DNA of 17,739 nucleotides from an uncultured bacterium. GTDB lineage: Bacteria > Bacteroidota > Bacteroidia > Bacteroidales > Bacteroidaceae. A model generated the notes under the pieces. That model was given only the letters and a program-made list of their open reading frames with translations. It did not search any database and had not been told where the DNA came from. This document shows, piece after piece, positions 14,315 through 17,739 of the stretch (position 1 is the stretch's first letter; every line of letters starts with the position of its first letter). Where the stretch lies: assembly GCA_905215555.1 (NCBI GenBank), contig CAJMQU010000068.1, positions 1 through 17,739 of the forward strand. Direction: 5' to 3'. The translations under genes and the position numbers were made by a program.

Positions 14315-15751
14315 TTATTTCTCTGTATATCCTCCTCCCAATGCCTGATAGAGTGACACAAGATATAGCAAGGAATTGCCTTCAGCCTGTACCAGCTGGT
14401 TTTCGTAGGTCAACAATGAACGTAGCGCATCCAGCACATTCTGAAAAGGGCTAAGTCCTTGTTTGTAAAGCTCAAGGGAAAGTTTTAATGTTTCTTGTCC
14501 CTGGTTCCTCACTTCACGAAGGGCGACAATTTGTTTGATGGAGCTTCGGTAATTGTTCATCGCATTGTCCGTCTCCTGTACGGCGGTGAGCACTGTCTCG
14601 TTGAAGCTATGTATTGCCTCGTCCAGTTGTGCGCGTGCCTGTTTGGTGGCATTGACTAACTTTGTTCCGCTGAACAGGGTCCAACTGATGGTCGGGGCGA
14701 TTTCAAACGTCATACTTTTCCGTTTGGTCAGGTCTTTCAAGTCACGGGAGGCATATCCTACAGAACCTTTCAGAAATACTTGTGGTAACCAGTCGCTTTT
14801 GCTTGCACCCAGCAGTGCAGCTTGCGCATTGACTTGTCTTTCTGCCTGGCGGACATCCGGACGGCGAAGTAATAAATCAGCCGGTATTCCTACTCCCACG
14901 GGTTCCATGTAGTCGGGTAGTTTTCCGGACTTCTCCAGCATCGGGCGCAGTTTTTGGGGATAGGTTCCTAATAATATTGCCAGAGAATTGATGTATTGGC
15001 TGATTTCTGATTCCAATTGCGGAATGGATGCTTTCGTACTGTAATACACGGATTTGGCCTGTGCTACATCCAGCTTTGATACAAGTCCTGTGTTGTATCG
15101 TACTTCAGTTATGGTGAGCACTTCTTCTTGTGTCCGGCAGTTGTGGGTCACTACCTGCAACTCCTGTTGCAGTTCCCGCAGGTTGATGTAGGCAGAGGCG
15201 ATTTGCGCACAGAGGGATATCTGTACGGAGATGTACTCTTCCCGGCTGGCATGGAAGGTTTCACGTTGAGCTTTCACCCGTTGGCGGATGCTTCCGAATA
15301 TATCCAATTCCCAACTGGCGTTTAGCGAAGCATCATAATAATGGGCGATGGATTGAGGTAGTTCACTGGTATTGCCGCTGCTTTGCTGCCGGAGCCATCC
15401 GGCATTCAGACTGATAGAAGGGAAAATGTTGCTACGTTCCATTCGTAGACTGGCGCGTGCCTGTTCCATGCGGTCTATGGCGGCCAGTACGGAATAGTTT
15501 TCTCCTGAAGCCACGCTGATAAGTGAGTCCAGCATCGGGTCGTTGAATGCTTTCCACCATTGGTCGTTTACGGGTAATATCTGTCCGCTGAACAAGTCAG
15601 TATCTGCGGAAACCGCAGTGGAAGAAGGAATGGCCGTACTTCCCCAACTTCGTGGGAGCGGTTTTTCCAGATAACGGTCGCCATTCTGCGCTGTAGCGGC
15701 AGAACATAGACATAATAAGAGCAGTGTACTGCCCCAAGCTTTAATCTTCAT
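14315..15751 (-). CDS. Outer-membrane efflux channel (TolC/NodT type)
   Basis: This is the trimeric outer-membrane exit duct of the RND system. The start chosen is the ATG at 15749-15751 (MKIKAWGSTLLLLCLCSAATA), giving 478 residues. A longer open frame to 16015 would run through the upstream terminator and into the zinc-ribbon gene. The signal peptide ends near A21 (ATA before QNGD); LCLCS is not a good lipobox, so this NodT-like protein may not be lipidated. Two OEP repeats are seen: WWKAFNDPMLDSLISVA and later ASYINLRELQQEL in the first, then LLLRRPDVRQAERQVNAQAALLGASKSDWLPQ-type sequence in the second. It is the first gene of the operon, an order often seen as adaptor first elsewhere. Confidence 0.92.
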   Translation of the reverse strand: MKIKAWGSTLLLLCLCSAATAQNGDRYLEKPLPRSWGSTAIPSSTAVSADTDLFSGQILPVNDQWWKAFNDPMLDSLISVASGENYSVLAAIDRMEQARASLRMERSNIFPSISLNAGWLRQQSSGNTSELPQSIAHYYDASLNASWELDIFGSIRQRVKAQRETFHASREEYISVQISLCAQIASAYINLRELQQELQVVTHNCRTQEEVLTITEVRYNTGLVSKLDVAQAKSVYYSTKASIPQLESEISQYINSLAILLGTYPQKLRPMLEKSGKLPDYMEPVGVGIPADLLLRRPDVRQAERQVNAQAALLGASKSDWLPQVFLKGSVGYASRDLKDLTKRKSMTFEIAPTISWTLFSGTKLVNATKQARAQLDEAIHSFNETVLTAVQETDNAMNNYRSSIKQIVALREVRNQGQETLKLSLELYKQGLSPFQNVLDALRSLLTYENQLVQAEGNSLLYLVSLYQALGGGYTEK

Positions 15752-15752
15752 A

Positions 15753-15765
15753 GGTTTAGGTTGTT
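15753..15765 (-). repeat. Leader motif copy 1 (before the channel gene)
   Basis: The plus strand reads GGTTTAGGTTGTT. It resembles the copies before the other two efflux genes with one inserted base; CTAAACC (minus strand) ends 1 nt before the ATG. The 15766-15831 leader upstream has no clear TAnnTTTG promoter, so the operon promoter is not located. Confidence 0.45.
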
Positions 15766-15831
15766 TTTGTGATATTAGGTACCATAACAACTTAAACTTC
15801 TGTTTGTTTATAGCAGCCTTATGATTAGGCG

Positions 15832-15880
15832 ATAAAACAAAACGCCCTTGCAGGCAATTCTGATATTGCTTGCAAGGGCG
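15832..15880 (-). terminator. Rho-independent terminator after the zinc-ribbon gene
   Basis: CGCCCTTGCAGGCAAT (15843-15858) pairs with ATTGCTTGCAAGGGCG (15865-15880) over 16 bp with one mismatch and a 6-nt loop. Read on the minus strand, the stem is followed by TTTTGTTTT. It starts about 24 nt past the zinc-ribbon stop and separates that gene from the efflux operon. Confidence 0.88.
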
Positions 15881-15903
15881 GCTTTTATTGGGTGACTTGC
15901 AGA

Positions 15904-16722
15904 TTATTCCGCAGTCTTTCTTCTTCTGGTCGGTTTTTCTTTTACTTCCTCCTTGTGTTCGAGGGTTACACCTGCCAATTCCGGGTCGATCATGATACGT
16001 CCGCAATATTCGCAAACAATGATTTTCTTACGGGAACGGATATCCAACTGTCTCTGAGGCGGGATTTTGTTGAAGCAACCACCGCAGGCGTCACGTTGTA
16101 CATATACGATACCAAGTCCGTTGCGAGAGTTTTTGCGGATACGCTTGAAAGACTGGAGCAGACGCGGTTCAATCTTTGTCTCAAGATCTTTTGCTTTGTC
16201 TCTCAGCTTTTCTTCTTCCTGTTTTGTTTCGGAAATGATTTCGTCCAGCTCGTTCTTCTTAACGTCCAGGTCTTTCTGTCTTTCGTCCAAAGCAGTCGTA
16301 CTCTTTTCTGCTTCTGCTGATTTCTCTTGTTCCTGTACGGCGAATTCTTTGATTCTTTTTTCACAAAGTTCCATTTCCAGAGTCTGGAATTCTATTTCTT
16401 TGCTCAGGAAGTCATACTCGCGGTTGTTACGTACATTCTCTTGTTGTTCTTTATATTTTGCAATAGAAGCTTTGGAGGTTTCGATTTCCACTTTCTTGGT
16501 AGCGATGGCGGATTTCAGTTCGGCCACTTCTGCCTTAATTCTGTCGATACGTGTGCTCAGACCGGCAATTTCGTCTTCCAAGTCCTGTACTTCCAGTGGA
16601 AGTTCACCTCTCAAAGTCTTGATTTCATCAATCTTGGACAACATGGTCTGCAACTGGAACAGCGCTTTCAATTTCTGTTCCACGGTCAATTCCTGTGGGT
16701 CTTTTTTTGCTTCTTTAGCCAT
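15904..16722 (-). CDS. Coiled-coil protein with C4 zinc ribbon (zf-RING_7 type)
   Basis: The start chosen is the ATG at 16720-16722 (MAKEAKKDPQELTVEQ), 272 residues. The alternative at 16764 would overlap the upstream gene's end. Residues 12-190 form a long charged coiled coil with the family mark NNREYDFLSKEIE (99-111). The zinc ribbon has C213 and C216 (ACGGCFN) and C237 and C240 (VCEYCGR), followed by a basic tail. The family includes Chlamydia CT398 and Helicobacter HP0958, which act as adaptor or chaperone-like proteins in secretion or flagella; neither role follows here. The function in Bacteroidota is unknown. It is coupled to the NIF3 gene, 5 nt downstream of its stop, so they likely share a process. 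Confidence 0.88.
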   Translation of the reverse strand: MAKEAKKDPQELTVEQKLKALFQLQTMLSKIDEIKTLRGELPLEVQDLEDEIAGLSTRIDRIKAEVAELKSAIATKKVEIETSKASIAKYKEQQENVRNNREYDFLSKEIEFQTLEMELCEKRIKEFAVQEQEKSAEAEKSTTALDERQKDLDVKKNELDEIISETKQEEEKLRDKAKDLETKIEPRLLQSFKRIRKNSRNGLGIVYVQRDACGGCFNKIPPQRQLDIRSRKKIIVCEYCGRIMIDPELAGVTLEHKEEVKEKPTRRRKTAE

Positions 16723-16727
16723 TTTAC

Positions 16728-17739
16728 TTATAAATATTTTATGGGGTTGGTGTTTGCTTTGCACTGTTGCAGTGCAAGGCTTGGAAACAACTCCCGGATT
16801 ATTGTATAGAATATCTCTTTTGTATATTGTTCACTCTCATAGTGTCCTATCTCTGCCAGCAGGATGTCCGTATCATGGCCGAAGTAGTCATGATACTTAA
16901 TTTCTCCGGTGATGAATACATCCGCACCGTTGCGTATGGCAAGCGGCATCAAGAATGCTCCGGCTCCTCCACACAAAGCTACGGTCTGTATTTCGCGTCC
17001 GTTCAATTTGTTATGCTTCAGGCAGCCCACTTCAAAGGTCTTCTTGATACGTTTCAGGAATTCCAATTCCGTTTCCGGTACTTCCAGTTCACCGATAACT
17101 CCCGACCCTACCTGTGTCCAACTATTCTGAAGGGGATACAAATCGAATGCGGGTTCCTCGTACGGATGGGCGCTCAACAAGGCTTTGATAACTTCTCCTT
17201 TTTTGTAGGCAGGCAGCACGGTTTCTATGCGTACTTCCCTTTCCGTATGCAGCTCTCCTATGTTTCCGCAGAATGGATGGCTACCCTCCTGGGCACGGAA
17301 AGTTCCCTCTCCTTCTATATTATAGCTGCATGCATCATAATTGCCTATGCAGCCGCATCCGGCTGCAAACAGGGCTTTCCGTACATCTTCCGCTTGTTCC
17401 ACCGGAACAAAGGTCACCAACTTCAGTAGAGCATTTCCCTTGGGTTCCAGCACACGCACGTTTGTTAATCCTATTTTCTCGGCAATCTTGAAGTTTACTC
17501 CTCCCGGTGCATTGTCCAGATTGGTATGCGCAGAATAAATAACGATATCGTTCTTTATCGCTTTCATGATACAACGCTCCACATAGTCCCTGCCTGTGAT
17601 GGATTTATATCCTTTGAATATCAGCGGATGGTGGGATATGATGAGATTGAATCCTAATGCTATCGCTTCGTCCAGCACGGTTTCAGTAACGTCAAGACAC
17701 AACAAAGCCCCTGTTGCTTCCGCTTCTGTCAATCCGATT
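16728..17739 (-). CDS. NIF3/DUF34 dinuclear metal-centre protein (5' end outside window)
   Basis: The frame is open to the window edge; the TTG at 17730-17732 is the Leu of an IGLTEAEATG segment, not a start, and roughly 30 more N-terminal residues are expected. Metal ligands of the family are visible: HH in ISHHPLIFKG, His and Asp in SAHTNLDNAPGGVN, and His and Glu in GHYESEQYTKE near the C-terminus. A middle insert with HPYEEPAFDLYPL marks the longer YqfO-like form with a PII/CutA-like domain. Some DUF34 members have been annotated as GTP cyclohydrolase I type 2, but the role is unsettled. It is co-transcribed with the zinc-ribbon gene. Confidence 0.93.
   Translation of the reverse strand, partial: IGLTEAEATGALLCLDVTETVLDEAIALGFNLIISHHPLIFKGYKSITGRDYVERCIMKAIKNDIVIYSAHTNLDNAPGGVNFKIAEKIGLTNVRVLEPKGNALLKLVTFVPVEQAEDVRKALFAAGCGCIGNYDACSYNIEGEGTFRAQEGSHPFCGNIGELHTEREVRIETVLPAYKKGEVIKALLSAHPYEEPAFDLYPLQNSWTQVGSGVIGELEVPETELEFLKRIKKTFEVGCLKHNKLNGREIQTVALCGGAGAFLMPLAIRNGADVFITGEIKYHDYFGHDTDILLAEIGHYESEQYTKEIFYTIIRELFPSLALQQCKANTNPIKYL

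Noticed and set aside
15752..16015. N-terminal extension of the efflux channel gene
   Set aside because: It would read through a strong terminator and into the zinc-ribbon gene, and the ATG at 15751 starts a clear signal peptide.
16067..16900. Plus-strand open frame of 277 codons
   Set aside because: It lies opposite the zinc-ribbon gene and the end of the NIF3 gene. The Ser/Leu/Phe-rich translation is the antisense shadow of a charged coiled coil.
17730..17732. TTG as start of the NIF3 gene
   Set aside because: The frame stays open to the edge with IGL-TEAEATG, which fits the interior of the family's N-terminal region; the true start is outside.

Overview
The window looks like chromosomal DNA of a Bacteroides-type bacterium (Bacteroidota). 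Several genes have the TAnnTTTG -7 box typical of this phylum instead of an E. coli-type -10. Shine-Dalgarno sequences are weak or absent. The proteins and their arrangement (a short AMP nucleosidase beside holA, and an orphan HsdR-N nuclease domain divergent from them) also fit the phylum. I do not assign a species.

Layout, left to right. The 3' tail of an unidentified + strand gene (3-125) converges on dapA (295-1188, -). Next is ligA (1293-3290, -), which shares a very short divergent promoter region with trmD (3370-4050, +). A two-way terminator separates trmD from pyrD and pyrK (4140-5815, -). Upstream of these lies a small XRE-type regulator (5892-6353, -) with a good Bacteroides promoter. 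An AT-rich stretch of about 1 kb without genes follows. It carries four copies of the dyad TTACAATTGT and further TTACAA half-sites, and ends in a composite hairpin behind holA. holA and AMP nucleosidase (7480-9284, -) form a two-gene operon. An orphan nuclease-domain gene (9420-9869, +) diverges from it and ends at a 34-bp inverted repeat. A tripartite RND efflux operon follows (9979-15751, transcribed outer membrane channel, then adaptor, then pump). A coiled-coil/zinc-ribbon gene and a NIF3/DUF34 gene cut by the window edge close the region (15904-17739, -).

Most of the window is housekeeping: lysine and cell-wall precursor synthesis (DapA), replication and repair (LigA, HolA), tRNA modification (TrmD), pyrimidine synthesis (PyrD/PyrK) and purine turnover (AMP nucleosidase). 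The efflux operon is accessory in nature, visibly richer in G+C than its surroundings, and has no regulator gene beside it.

The least explained signals are non-coding. They are the dyad array beside the XRE regulator, two hairpin elements at gene ends built from repeated words, and a GGTTTAG-type leader motif repeated before all three efflux genes. I see no rRNA, tRNA, CRISPR array, insertion sequence or complete defence system.
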